DNA of 42,611 nucleotides from assembly GCA_902761655.1 (NCBI GenBank), contig CACWLD010000019.1, forward strand, positions 1-42,611. Reading direction: 5' to 3'. Below, piece by piece: positions 34,865-42,611 of the stretch. This DNA is from an uncultured Bacteroidia bacterium (GTDB lineage Bacteria > Bacteroidota > Bacteroidia > Bacteroidales > UBA932). Position numbers and translations under genes: made by a program. The notes beneath the pieces are model-generated. The model did no database searches and was not told the DNA's origin. It worked only from the letters and a program-made list of their open reading frames with translations. Position 1 is the stretch's first letter. Each line of letters opens with the position of its first letter.

Positions 34865-36254
34865 GGGCGCAGACGTTCTCGACGTGGTGGGTGTGGGGGA
34901 ACATATCTACGGGCTGGACGGCGGTGATGCGGTAGTGGGCGGCGAGGAGGCTGAGATCCCGGGCCTGGGAGGCCGGGTTGCAGCTGACGTAGACGATGCG
35001 CTCCGGGGCGGCGTCCAGGATGACGCGGGCGACATCCGGATGGATGCCCGCACGCGGCGGATCCAGGATGATGACGTCCGGGCGCCCGTGATCGGCAATG
35101 AACTGGGCGTTAAGGACATCCTTCATATCGCCGGCAAAGAATTCACAGTTGGTGATACCGTTGTTTTTGGCGTTTTCCCGGGCATCCTGGATGGCTTCGG
35201 GCACATACTCTATACCGACTACCTTGGAGGCCTTGGAGCTCACGAATTGGGCTATTGTGCCCGTTCCGGTGTAGAGGTCGTAGACAACCTCGGAGCCGGT
35301 GAGGGCGGCGAAGTCCCTGGCGGTTGAGTAGAGCTTGTATGCCTGGGCGGTATTGGTCTGGTAGAAGGACTTGGGACCGATCTTGAAGGTCAGGTTCTCC
35401 ATCTTCTCCCAGATGGCATCGTCACCCTTGAAAAGAAGGGGAGTCTGGTCTGCGATGGAATCGTTCAGCTTGGTGTTTATTATGTAGTACAGCGATGTGA
35501 TTTGCGGGAACTTGTCGGCAACGGCCTGAAGGAGGGGAGTGCGGGTGGCGGGATCGTCATAGGCAAAAACCACAATAAGCATCACGTTTCCGGCCTCGTT
35601 GTTGCGGATGACAATGTTGCGCATATAGCCTTGGTTCTGGCGGATGTCATAGAACTCCAGGCAGTGCTCTATGGAGTATTCCTTAAGGAAAAGGCGGATT
35701 TCGTTGGAAGGGGAGTCCTGCAGCCAGCAATGCTCTATGTCGAGCACGCGGTCAAAGTATCTTCCTACGTGAAAACCCAGTCCAATACGCTCATTTTCAG
35801 GTAGTTGCTCAAAATCTACAGGGGTTTCGAACCATTGGCGGCTGGAGAACGTGAATTCCAACTTGTTACGGTAATAACGGTTCTTGTCAGAGCCCAGAAC
35901 CGGCCTGATCTCCGGTACGTCAAGATGCCCGATACGGACCAGCTGGTCATATACCTGCTGACGTTTTGCCTCCAGCTGCATTTCGTACGGCAGATGCTGC
36001 CAGCGGCAGCCTCCGCAGATTCCGAAATGCTTGCAGAACGGCTCCAGACGCTGAGGCGAAGGCTGGATCATCTTTGTCACGAAGCCCTCCATATAGTTGC
36101 GTTTCTTCTTGGTGACACGGATGTCCACAACGTCGCCGGGCACGGCGTATTCTACGAATACCACCATACCGTCCACGTGGGCAAGAGCCTTGCCCTCAGC
36201 GGCAACAGCCTCGATGGTCACGGCAGGGAACAGCAGATCTACTTTCTTTCTCAT
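34851..36254 (-). CDS. rlmD: 23S rRNA (uracil-C5)-methyltransferase, RlmD/RumA type
   Basis: Methylates C5 of a uridine in 23S rRNA (U1939 in E. coli RlmD) using S-adenosylmethionine. The frame is open from 36296; the ATG at 36254 (MRKKVDLLFPAVTIEAVAAEGKALA) is the family-like start, giving 467 residues. TRAM domain about 8-62; [4Fe-4S] ligands C74, C80, C83 (PFCKHFGICGGC) and probably C175 (IEHCW); SAM site YDLYTGTGTIAQF at 324-336; LDPPRAGIHP at 396-405; catalytic C424 in YVSCNPASQARDL; general-base E459 near the end. Bacteroidetes carry more than one RumA-like enzyme, so the exact position modified is uncertain. Its end overlaps the convergent protease gene by 14 bp. Confidence 0.93.
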   Translation of the reverse strand: MRKKVDLLFPAVTIEAVAAEGKALAHVDGMVVFVEYAVPGDVVDIRVTKKKRNYMEGFVTKMIQPSPQRLEPFCKHFGICGGCRWQHLPYEMQLEAKRQQVYDQLVRIGHLDVPEIRPVLGSDKNRYYRNKLEFTFSSRQWFETPVDFEQLPENERIGLGFHVGRYFDRVLDIEHCWLQDSPSNEIRLFLKEYSIEHCLEFYDIRQNQGYMRNIVIRNNEAGNVMLIVVFAYDDPATRTPLLQAVADKFPQITSLYYIINTKLNDSIADQTPLLFKGDDAIWEKMENLTFKIGPKSFYQTNTAQAYKLYSTARDFAALTGSEVVYDLYTGTGTIAQFVSSKASKVVGIEYVPEAIQDARENAKNNGITNCEFFAGDMKDVLNAQFIADHGRPDVIILDPPRAGIHPDVARVILDAAPERIVYVSCNPASQARDLSLLAAHYRITAVQPVDMFPHTHHVENVCALTRL

Positions 36255-36310
36255 CGTCCGTACAGGTAAGTTAACATAATATAAATTGTGTAACAAAAGG
36301 GCTCATACTC

Positions 36311-36931
36311 CTAAAAAGACAGCGCACAGCCCACTGCCAGGCTTATTCCATACCTGGAACTGAATCTCAGCACCTCGTGCGGAACCGGCTGATACGTGTA
36401 CTTGTCATAAATGTTCAGCGGATAGTCTGACGTAAACTGCAGCGACGTAAAAACGTCAAGGCAAAATTCCTTATAAATTGGAAATCTGTATCCTGTTCCC
36501 GCCTTTGCTATGATCAGCGGCTTGTGGTTGAACGATCCTGCCAGCGCATAAGCGCTTCCGCCGTCCAGGAACACTTTCCAGCCGGACGAATCATAAGCCT
36601 TGGTGAAATACGTCAATCTCAGCGAGTATGGGATTACTTTACGATTCTCATATATGGCTGTAAAGCCGCTGTAAAAAGCAACGGCCCAATGGCTTCCCAG
36701 ATTCACTCCGGCATTTGCATATAACTGGCCCGTGGACTTGAAAACCGGCTCCGCCAACGAATCGTCCACGCGGACGCCGTCCGTGGAGAAATAATTGAAC
36801 TTGTGGAAATCCATAAAGACTCCGGAATATGCCCATTCCAGACCGTATGTAAAGCGCACCTGGGCCCGCAGGTCTTTCCCCAGGCCGGCAAACATTATTA
36901 AAATAATTAATAAATGCTTGATTTTCAACAC
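36311..36931 (-). CDS. Small outer-membrane barrel-like protein with GTG start
   Basis: 206 residues. It must start at a GTG (36931) or TTG (36928), as no ATG precedes the signal peptide; the upstream gene stops one base before this GTG, so translation is probably coupled. Signal peptide about 1-23 (LLIILIMFAGLGKDLRAQ). The mature sequence is rich in alternating strands (VRFTYGLEWAYSGVF, YANAGVNLGSHWAVAFYSGF, YGISLAVGCALSF) as in small barrels. The C-terminal strand ends in F, as in many outer-membrane proteins. Function unknown. Weakly reminiscent in layout of its upstream neighbour; both could be recent relatives or merely of similar fold. Confidence 0.7.
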   Translation of the reverse strand: MLKIKHLLIILIMFAGLGKDLRAQVRFTYGLEWAYSGVFMDFHKFNYFSTDGVRVDDSLAEPVFKSTGQLYANAGVNLGSHWAVAFYSGFTAIYENRKVIPYSLRLTYFTKAYDSSGWKVFLDGGSAYALAGSFNHKPLIIAKAGTGYRFPIYKEFCLDVFTSLQFTSDYPLNIYDKYTYQPVPHEVLRFSSRYGISLAVGCALSF

Positions 36932-36932
36932 T

Positions 36933-37484
36933 TTACCTAAATTTATAACTTATACCTAGCATAGGCATCCACGCCCTGTACAAGCCGTTTTTATACATAG
37001 TCATAGTCAATCCATCGTCCATTTTGAGATGCACCGCAAGGTCCCCCTGCAGATACACGCTCACAGCAAATGATGATGGGAAAATGAACCTTATTCCAAA
37101 GTCCCCGGTAAGACCCGTAGCCAGTCCGTTGCGCAGGTTGTTTTCCGTAAGGTAACCGGCCATTGCACCCATTCCTGCATACAGGTTCCAGGTGGCGTCC
37201 CCGTCCCGGAAACTCCCCTGCGCCAGATCCAGATTGTGCAGGAAACTTAAGCGGAAACCCGGTGTGGAAGTCTTCAGCGAGGGAATTCCGTAAAGGTCAA
37301 AGTATGCCGTTACCACGTTGACTCCCCTGCTCTTGTGCGGATACTCATAGCTGGCGCCGAACCCTTTCAGTGAATGGACCGTCCCCCAATATTGATCTCC
37401 CTCCCCCGCCGGACGGGCCGGCAGGATTACAGGGAGAAAAAATAAGGCGGCCGTGATAAGCGCCTTGGTCAATTCAGGTTTCAT
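36933..37484 (-). CDS. Small outer-membrane barrel-like protein
   Basis: 183 residues from the ATG at 37484 (MKPELTKALITAALFFLPVILPA, a signal peptide). The frame continues upstream with ATGs at 37505 and further, but a -7 promoter box at 37508-37515 favours the 37484 start. Mature part: GVNVVTAYFDLYGIP, FRLSFLHNLDLAQG, WNLYAGMGAMAGYL, TGLTGDFGIRFIFPS, FAVSVYLQGDLAVHLK, ending LGISYKFR; clearly beta-rich with membrane-barrel alternation. Function unknown. First gene of a minus-strand pair, divergent from the GNAT-like gene. Confidence 0.7.
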   Translation of the reverse strand: MKPELTKALITAALFFLPVILPARPAGEGDQYWGTVHSLKGFGASYEYPHKSRGVNVVTAYFDLYGIPSLKTSTPGFRLSFLHNLDLAQGSFRDGDATWNLYAGMGAMAGYLTENNLRNGLATGLTGDFGIRFIFPSSFAVSVYLQGDLAVHLKMDDGLTMTMYKNGLYRAWMPMLGISYKFR

Positions 37485-37507
37485 TGACACGTCTGAAGTA
37501 TTCATAG

Positions 37508-37515
37508 CAAATATA
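37508..37515 (-). promoter_or_regulatory. Putative barrel-protein operon promoter, -7 element
   Basis: Minus-strand TATATTTG, an exact TAnnTTTG match, 23 nt upstream of the ATG at 37484. Confidence 0.4.
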
Positions 37516-37525
37516 GCCATATTAA

Positions 37526-37555
37526 TTTGAATATCGCCGAAATTTCGTACCTTTG
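37526..37555 (+). promoter_or_regulatory. Promoter of the GNAT-like gene and rarA
   Basis: TTTG (37526-37529) and TACCTTTG (37548-37555) with an 18-nt spacer, the same spacing as at the rsfS promoter. The -7 ends 28 nt before the ATG at 37584. Confidence 0.6.
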
Positions 37556-37583
37556 GAAGACTAAAACACAAACCCCAGAATCT

Positions 37584-38714
37584 ATGTCTGTAACTGTCAA
37601 GAAAGTAGAGAGCAAAAAGGACCTCAAGACTTTTATAGAATTCCCTGACAAGCTATATAAAGACAGCCCTTACTTCTGTCCAAAACTCTATCCGGACGAA
37701 GTTGGAACGCTCTCAAAAGACAAGAACCCCGCCTTTGACTTTTGCGAAGCGGATTATTTCCTAGCTTATAAAGATGGAGAACTTGCAGGCCGCGTTGCCG
37801 CAATTGTGAACACCCGTGCCAATGAATCCTGGAACCATAAGGAAGTCCGCTTTGGCTGGATAGATTTCATCGATGACCCGGAAGTTTCCAAGGCCCTGAT
37901 AGACGCCGTTACGGAGTTCGGCAAGGAACGCGGAATGGACACAATCACCGGTCCCCTTGGATTCACTGATTTCGATGCGGAAGGAATGCTTGTAGAAGGC
38001 TTTGACAAGCTCTGTACAATGCCCCTTATCTACAACTATCCATATTATGTGAAGCATATCGAAAGCCTTGGTTTCCAGAAGGAAACGGACTGGCTGGAGT
38101 ACAAGATCCATATCCCCCGCGTCCTCTCCCCCAAATACGTCCGCGTGGCCAATCTGGTAAAGGAGCGCTACGGCCTCAGGATTCACCACCTCACACGCAA
38201 GGAAGTCTTCAAGGAGGGCTGGGGAAAGAAGATCTTCGACCTCATCAACGTTACTTACGGGAGCCTGTACAACTTCACCAACCTCACCCAGGGCCTGATT
38301 AACAAATACATAGACACCTACCTGAGCCTTCTTGACCTCAAGTTCGTGTCCGTCATAGTAGATTCCCAGGACCAGATAGTGGGCTTTGGCGTTATGATGC
38401 CGTCAATAGTCCGCGCCCTCCAGAAGAACCGCGGCAAACTCTTCCCGTTTGGCTGGTGGCATCTGGTCAAGTCAATGTATCTCAAGCACGAGGACAACCT
38501 TGAGCTCCTGCTCATTGGGGTCACCCCGGAATACCAGAAGAAAGGCGTCCACGCCCTCATCTTCTGCGAAATGTTCGAAACCGCCATTAAAGTTGGCTTC
38601 ACCTATGCCGAGACCAACGCCGAGCTTGAAGACAATCTTGACGTCCAGACCCTCTGGGGAGATTTCGACTACGAACAGCACAAGCGCCGCAGGGCTTACA
38701 CAAAAAAGATTTAA
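37584..38714 (+). CDS. GNAT-like N-acetyltransferase-fold protein
   Basis: 376 residues from the ATG at 37584 (MSVTVKKVESKKDLKTFIEF); the frame begins upstream at 37527 but that ATG lies before the -7 box. It appears to hold two GNAT-type halves. The first (about 1-170) has FLAYKDGELAGRVAAIVN and GPLGFTDFDAEGML; the second (about 190-376) has VSVIVDSQDQIVGFGVMMPS followed by the acetyl-CoA-loop-like LLIGVTPEYQKKGVHALIF (about 306-324). This is a conserved Bacteroidetes family of unknown substrate. No signal peptide. Six bases before rarA; probably one transcript. Confidence 0.8.
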   Translation: MSVTVKKVESKKDLKTFIEFPDKLYKDSPYFCPKLYPDEVGTLSKDKNPAFDFCEADYFLAYKDGELAGRVAAIVNTRANESWNHKEVRFGWIDFIDDPEVSKALIDAVTEFGKERGMDTITGPLGFTDFDAEGMLVEGFDKLCTMPLIYNYPYYVKHIESLGFQKETDWLEYKIHIPRVLSPKYVRVANLVKERYGLRIHHLTRKEVFKEGWGKKIFDLINVTYGSLYNFTNLTQGLINKYIDTYLSLLDLKFVSVIVDSQDQIVGFGVMMPSIVRALQKNRGKLFPFGWWHLVKSMYLKHEDNLELLLIGVTPEYQKKGVHALIFCEMFETAIKVGFTYAETNAELEDNLDVQTLWGDFDYEQHKRRRAYTKKI

Positions 38715-38720
38715 CCTCAT

Positions 38721-40022
38721 ATGAGCGCCTCATCACAAATGCTGCCTCCCCTTCCGGAGAGGATGCGTCCCCATTCTCTTGACGAGTACGTGGGACAGAA
38801 GCATCTTGTGGGCCCGGGATGCGTTCTTCACAATATGATCAGCAGCGGCATCCTCTCCTCCTTCATACTCTGGGGGCCTCCGGGCGTGGGCAAGACCACC
38901 CTGGCGCGCATTATGGCGGATTCGATGGACCGGGAATTCTTCACGCTTTCCGCAGTAAGCGCGGGCGTAAAGGACGTGCGCGAGGTCATAGACCACGCGC
39001 GCAGCAAGTCCCTTTTCTCCCACGCCTCCGCGCCGGTGCTCTTCATTGACGAGATCCACCGCTTCAACAAGGCCCAGCAGGACGCGCTCCTTGGCGCCGT
39101 AGAGCGCGGAGACATTGTCCTGATGGGCGCCACCACGGAAAACCCGTCCTTCGAGGTCATCACTCCCCTCCTGTCCCGCTGTCAGGTCTTCGTCCTCAAG
39201 AGTCTTTCAAAGGACGATCTGCTCACCCTGCTCAACCGCGCCCTCCAGAACGACCAGGTCCTTCGCGAGCGCAACATCGTCCTCAAGGAGAGCGACGCCC
39301 TCCTCCGCCAGAGTGGCGGCGACGGGCGCAAGCTCCTTAACATCCTTGAGATGGTGGTGGACTCCCAGGCCGGAGCAAAGGAGATTGTCATTGACAACAA
39401 GACCGTAAGTGAGTGCCTCCAGCAAAGCACCGCCATCTATGACAAGAACGGGGAGATGCACTACGATATCATCTCCGCCTTCATAAAGAGCGTCCGCGGT
39501 TCCGACCCCAACGCCGCCGTTTACTATATGGCCCGAATGCTTGACGGCGGAGAAGACCCCCTCTTCATTGCCCGCCGCCTCTGCATCCTTGCGGCCGAAG
39601 ACATAGGCCTTGCCAACCCCAACGCCCTTCTCCTTGCAAACGCCTGCTTCCAGATAGTGAACAGCATTGGAATGCCCGAGGCCCGCATCCCCTTGAGCGA
39701 GACTGCCATCTACCTGGCCTCCTCCCCCAAGAGCAACGCCGCCTACCTGGCCATAGATTCCGCCCTTGCCGCTGCCGCGGCCGATAAAACCGCCTCCGTC
39801 CCCCTCTACCTCCGCAACGCTCCCACCAAGCTTATGGAGGAGCTCGGCTACGCCGACGGCTACCGCTACGCTCACGACTTCCCCGGCCATTTCACTGACC
39901 TGGAGTTTATGCCTGAAGGCCTTGAGGGCAAAGTCTTCTACGAGCCCCAGCCCAACCCCTCCGAGGACCGCCTCAAAGCCTACCTCCAATTCTGCTGGCC
40001 CAAATATTATCCCAAAAAGTAG
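38721..40022 (+). CDS. rarA: Replication-associated recombination protein RarA (MgsA)
   Basis: AAA+ ATPase of the clamp-loader-like RarA/WRNIP1 family, acting on stalled replication forks with SSB. 433 residues, usual length. N-terminal LPERMRPHSLDEYVGQKHL, Walker A WGPPGVGKTTL (P-loop 52-59), Walker B LFIDEIHRFNKAQQDALL starting at 107, sensor 1 GATTENPSFEV near 135-145, and sensor 2 SGGDGRKLLNILE. The C-terminal tetramerisation part contains KSVRGSDPNAAVYYMARMLDGGEDP and ALAAAAA, ending in QFCWPKYYPKK. All ATPase motifs are intact. Followed by a 417-bp region of hairpins. Confidence 0.96.
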   Translation: MSASSQMLPPLPERMRPHSLDEYVGQKHLVGPGCVLHNMISSGILSSFILWGPPGVGKTTLARIMADSMDREFFTLSAVSAGVKDVREVIDHARSKSLFSHASAPVLFIDEIHRFNKAQQDALLGAVERGDIVLMGATTENPSFEVITPLLSRCQVFVLKSLSKDDLLTLLNRALQNDQVLRERNIVLKESDALLRQSGGDGRKLLNILEMVVDSQAGAKEIVIDNKTVSECLQQSTAIYDKNGEMHYDIISAFIKSVRGSDPNAAVYYMARMLDGGEDPLFIARRLCILAAEDIGLANPNALLLANACFQIVNSIGMPEARIPLSETAIYLASSPKSNAAYLAIDSALAAAAADKTASVPLYLRNAPTKLMEELGYADGYRYAHDFPGHFTDLEFMPEGLEGKVFYEPQPNPSEDRLKAYLQFCWPKYYPKK

Positions 40023-40159
40023 CCTTTTTGGAATAATACACCTTCAACCCCCTGTCACTTCGTGACATCCCCCTTTCAGGGGGAATGCCGGAACCTGCTG
40101 CGCTACGCTTGCAGAACCCGGGTGCCTCCGGGTCGTCGCAACGCTCCTCCCTGCGGCAC

Positions 40160-40180
40160 GGCGCCTGATGGCGCCCTTTT
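40160..40180 (+). terminator. Candidate intrinsic terminator after rarA
   Basis: GGCGCC (40160-40165) and GGCGCC (40170-40175) pair around TGAT, followed by CTTTTA. It lies 138 bp past the rarA stop in a run of smaller hairpins. Confidence 0.4.
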
Positions 40181-40210
40181 ATATCCACGTCCGTTACTAG
40201 ACGCTACGAG

Positions 40211-40276
40211 TCGCTGGTGTGCTGAAAAGTGCCACAAAGCAGGCAAAGCCGAAAGCACTTTCCAGCACACCAGCGA
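40211..40276. repeat. Long hairpin A with shared core
   Basis: Perfect 14-bp outer arms TCGCTGGTGTGCTG (40211-40224) and CAGCACACCAGCGA (40263-40276), one A-C mismatch, then a 7-bp inner stem AAAGTGC/GCACTTT around a 22-nt loop (40233-40254) that itself contains GGCAAAGCC. The 36-nt core (40226-40261) recurs in reverse complement in hairpin B. Confidence 0.85.
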
Positions 40277-40339
40277 CCTCTCCGCTCTCCCCTAGTTTGG
40301 AAAGAGTACTGGGTTCAAAGATGCTTTCGGTAAAGGGAG

Positions 40340-40410
40340 GATGTGGTACTGGGGATGAAAGTGCTTTCGGCTTTGCCTGCTTTGTGGCACTTTCATCCCC
40401 AGTACCCATC
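40340..40410. repeat. Long hairpin B with shared core, opposite orientation
   Basis: Perfect 20-bp arms (40345-40364 and 40387-40406, starting GGTACTGGGGATG), extended by four more pairs (GATG/CATC) across a one-base bulge. The 22-nt loop (40365-40386) is the exact reverse complement of the loop in hairpin A, and the inner AAAGTGC/GCACTTT stem is the same; the outer arms are unrelated to those of A. Confidence 0.85.
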
Positions 40411-40439
40411 CGGACTGTAGGATAGTAATTAATTACCGG

Positions 40440-42611
40440 TTAAAGTACGCGGAAGTCGATGGATTGGAGGTCCTTGTCGGCGGAAGAGTTGCCGTAGAGG
40501 ATCTGGTAGCGGCCCGGGAAGACGGCAAGGTCATCGACGGATTCGCTGTAATAAGCGAAAGCGTCCGGGTCAAGGGTAAGCTTAACCTTAACGGTCTTGC
40601 CTGGAGCCACGTTGACCCTCTGGTAAGCCTTGAGAGACTTGATAGGAGCATCCGGATTGTCAAGGCTCTTCACATAAACCTGGACAACCTCATCCGCAGC
40701 CATAGAACCATTATTGGTAACAGGCACAGTAACGGTAACTCCCTGGCCCGCCTTAACGGAAGAACGGGAAAGCTTGGCGCTGCCAAACGTAAAGTCAACA
40801 TAGCTCATACCAAAGCCGAAAGGCCACATAGGCTCGCCCTTGAAATAGCGATAAGTGCGGTTCTCCATACTATAGTCCTGGAAATCAGGAAGCTGAGAAG
40901 TAGACTTATAGAAAGTAACGGGAAGCTTTCCGGAAGGGCTTACATCGCCGAACAGGACGTCCGCAATAGCGGTACCGCCCTCCTGGCCTGAATACCAAAC
41001 CTGGAGAAGAGCGTCAAAATAAGGCTCGGCCTGCTCGTAGCCAATGCAGCTGCCGGAGCAGCTGAGCATAACTACGGGCTTGCCTGTCTCCTTCATAGAC
41101 TTGAGGAAACGCTGCTGAACTGCGGGAAGCTCAATTGTAGCCCTCTCGTGGCCCTCACCCTCCTGTGAAGGAGAGATACCACCAGCGAACAGGATGACGT
41201 CTGCGTCCGCAACCTGGGCCTTGAGGTCATCGAACTCGGCCCACTTGCGCTCGAACACATCCACGTTTATCATAGAGACGGCGCCGGCAGCGGCTGCCTT
41301 GTAGAGCAGCTCTATAGAATAGGTCTGGCCCTGCTGGACCTCAGTGGTGATAAGGTTCTGGCCCCTGAAGGAAGTTCCCCTGGCGGTTCCAATCTCCTTG
41401 CCGTTGACCTTCACGACGCAGTCGTTGGACCTTACGTTAAAGCAGAGGGTTCCGGTGAAATCAGGAGTGATGGTTCCGGAATACTTGGCGGAGAAATCCG
41501 TCGCGGGGATGCCGTCGCCAAATCCGTATCCGCCTTCGGTGCGGAAGTTGATTGCCTGAACATTCTCAACCTTGATGGGGTTGCCGGCAAAGTTGGTGTT
41601 GCCGTAGTACCTTGCTGTGAAGCCCTGCTCACCGTTGGTGCGCACGAGCGGCAGCTTGGGGGTCTGGATGTAGTCGTTCTCGATCTCGCAGCCGCGGATA
41701 TAGGTAATGTCAGCTCCGGGGAGCTTGTTCTTAAGTCCCTGAAGGATAGTCACATAGTGGGTTGGTGAGCCGCTGTAGTTGCCTCGCATTATCTCAAGGT
41801 CATCGGCATTTGGTCCAACTACATATATCTTCTTGATATCCTTGGAAAGAGGCAGGACGTTGTTGTTCTTGAGCATCACAATGGCCTCGCGCGCAAGCTT
41901 GAGCGCGTGCTCCTGATGCTCCTTGCTGTCAATCACGCTGCCGGGGATGGTGTGGTAAGGCACAACCTCGTCGGGATCAAGAAGACCAAGCTGGAAGCGT
42001 CCGGTGAGGATTCGGCGCAGGGAAACGTCAAGGTCCGCCTCGGTGATAAGTCCCCTTTCAACGCTCTGGAGAAGGGAGTTGTAGCTCCTTCCGCACTCCA
42101 GGTCCGTTCCGTGCAGGACGGCGTCGGCGCTGGCGGTGGCGGCATCGGGATGGGTGCCGTGGCGGCCGGGAACATAGAAGTCGTTGATGGCGTCGCAGTC
42201 AGAAAGGATTATTCCCTTGTAACCCCAGCGGTTGCGGAGGATATCCACCAGAAGCCTGTCGTTGGCGCAGCAAGGATCTCCTTCGTATGCGCTGTATGCG
42301 CACATAACCTCCTGGACATTACCCTCTACCACAGCAGCCTTGAAAGCAGGAAGATAGGTCTCCCACAGGTCACGCATTGAAACCACGGCGTTGAACTGGT
42401 GGCGAAGGGGCTCCGGTCCGCTGTGAACGGCATAGTGCTTCATACAGGCGTGGGTCTTGAAATAGTCCTTGTCATCGCCCTGCATTCCAAGGACAACGTT
42501 CAGACCCATCCTGGACATCAGGAACGGGTCCTCTCCGTAAGTCTCCTGGCCGCGTCCCCAGCGAGGGTCACGGAATATGTTGATGTTAGGGCACCAGAAA
42601 GAAAGGTTAGG
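40440..42611 (-). CDS. Glycoside hydrolase family 3 enzyme with PA14 domain, 5' end missing
   Basis: Runs off the right edge, so the start and any signal peptide are unseen; 723 residues are visible. The first visible residues (NLSFWCPNINIFRDPRWGRG, then QETYGEDP) are the classic GH3 (alpha/beta)8 core and extend 31 codons upstream of the first ATG at 42518. KHYAVHSGPEPLRHQF follows, and the nucleophile Asp is in GIILSDCDAINDFY (codon 42198-42200). The SDC and HSGPE forms resemble beta-xylosidase-type GH3 more than SDW-type beta-glucosidases; substrate is inferred. A PA14 carbohydrate-binding domain (FTARYYGNTNFAGNP ...) is inserted in the second catalytic domain (roughly 41240-41630). C-terminal fibronectin-III-like domain after FGFGMSYVDF. 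Ends 417 bp from rarA. Confidence 0.93.
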   Translation of the reverse strand, partial: PNLSFWCPNINIFRDPRWGRGQETYGEDPFLMSRMGLNVVLGMQGDDKDYFKTHACMKHYAVHSGPEPLRHQFNAVVSMRDLWETYLPAFKAAVVEGNVQEVMCAYSAYEGDPCCANDRLLVDILRNRWGYKGIILSDCDAINDFYVPGRHGTHPDAATASADAVLHGTDLECGRSYNSLLQSVERGLITEADLDVSLRRILTGRFQLGLLDPDEVVPYHTIPGSVIDSKEHQEHALKLAREAIVMLKNNNVLPLSKDIKKIYVVGPNADDLEIMRGNYSGSPTHYVTILQGLKNKLPGADITYIRGCEIENDYIQTPKLPLVRTNGEQGFTARYYGNTNFAGNPIKVENVQAINFRTEGGYGFGDGIPATDFSAKYSGTITPDFTGTLCFNVRSNDCVVKVNGKEIGTARGTSFRGQNLITTEVQQGQTYSIELLYKAAAAGAVSMINVDVFERKWAEFDDLKAQVADADVILFAGGISPSQEGEGHERATIELPAVQQRFLKSMKETGKPVVMLSCSGSCIGYEQAEPYFDALLQVWYSGQEGGTAIADVLFGDVSPSGKLPVTFYKSTSQLPDFQDYSMENRTYRYFKGEPMWPFGFGMSYVDFTFGSAKLSRSSVKAGQGVTVTVPVTNNGSMAADEVVQVYVKSLDNPDAPIKSLKAYQRVNVAPGKTVKVKLTLDPDAFAYYSESVDDLAVFPGRYQILYGNSSADKDLQSIDFRVL

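Larger units (their letters stand above)
40023..40439. other. Hairpin-rich intergenic region between convergent rarA and GH3 genes
   Basis: 417 bp with no credible gene. Left part: short hairpins TGTCAC/GTGACA (40053-40067), TCCCCC/GGGGGA (40068-40084), and GGCGCC/GGCGCC followed by CTTTTA (40160-40180), the last being the best intrinsic terminator. Right part: two long hairpins sharing an inverted core (40211-40276 and 40340-40410), with a decayed half-copy between them at 40306-40330. Short frames in both directions encode look-alike peptides (SATKQAKPKALSS, SAFGFACFVALSS) merely because of the inverted core. Confidence 0.65.

Noticed and set aside
34683-35327. 214-codon plus-strand frame
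   Set aside because: Shadow of rlmD and the protease tail; gly/val/glu-rich with no features.
40211-40410. CRISPR array or integron attC sites
   Set aside because: Only two units, in opposite orientation with differing arms and no spacers; no cas genes or integron integrase; no attC core consensus.
40197-40425. Small frames on both strands across the two hairpins, with similar peptides
   Set aside because: The similar peptides arise because the inverted core is read in both directions; no start signal, no protein-like features.

Overview
The window reads as a chromosomal segment of a Bacteroidota member, most likely order Bacteroidales; genus and species cannot be fixed from the sequence alone. 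Reasons: Rho with a long Ala/Pro/Gln/Lys-rich linker, a lipoprotein-type TamA homologue (TamL-like), a Bacteroidetes-style LptD, the birA/rsfS/ftsH/cdsA cluster, a GGDD-type (pyrophosphate-dependent-type) phosphofructokinase, an ECF sigma factor paired with a TonB-domain protein, and repeated TAnnTTTG boxes 20-30 nt before start codons (the Bacteroides -7 promoter element). Shine-Dalgarno sequences are mostly absent. By eye most genes are GC-rich, except one AT-richer cassette at 31.6-34.8 kb.

Layout. 1-258: repeat-rich non-coding DNA next to the 3' end of mnmE. 259-6196 (minus): lptD, rho, mnmE. A 41-bp divergent promoter region leads to 6238-11312 (plus): a SPOR-domain cell-wall amidase, dnaA, a pepD-like dipeptidase and rpe. 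birA (minus) overlaps rpe tail to tail and diverges from 11832-15711 (plus): rsfS, ftsH, cdsA and a phosphatidylserine decarboxylase, i.e. ribosome silencing, membrane proteolysis and phospholipid synthesis. 15692-23799 (minus) is a tightly packed operon: ligA, relA/spoT, an Ig-like lipoprotein, an outer-membrane barrel and ispG. 23879-25515 (plus): phosphofructokinase and a YegP-like protein. 25512-27457 (minus): an RNA methyltransferase and a cytoplasmic GH13 enzyme. 27552-31183 (plus): TamL-like assembly factor plus two tandem paralogous envelope proteins. 31616-34864 (plus): ECF sigma factor, TonB-domain membrane protein and a large M23-like/S41 membrane-anchored protease. 34851-37484 (minus): two small barrel proteins and an RlmD-type methyltransferase. 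37584-40022 (plus): GNAT-like protein and rarA. 40440-42611 (minus): a GH3 enzyme with PA14 insert, cut off at its 5' end by the window edge.

Most of the segment is housekeeping plus envelope biogenesis. The parts that ordinary gene content does not explain are (i) the AT-rich sigma/TonB/protease cassette, flanked by a 35-bp inverted repeat matching at 33 of 35 positions, one copy of which encodes the last residues of the protease; (ii) two long hairpins at 40211-40276 and 40340-40410 that carry the same 36-nt core in opposite orientations inside unrelated perfect outer stems; (iii) the palindrome and tandem-repeat cluster beside the mnmE 3' end; (iv) a terminator-like hairpin just before dnaA; and (v) an IspG that resembles the Bacteroidetes long form but lacks its insertion domain. 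Convergent genes repeatedly overlap at their 3' ends.
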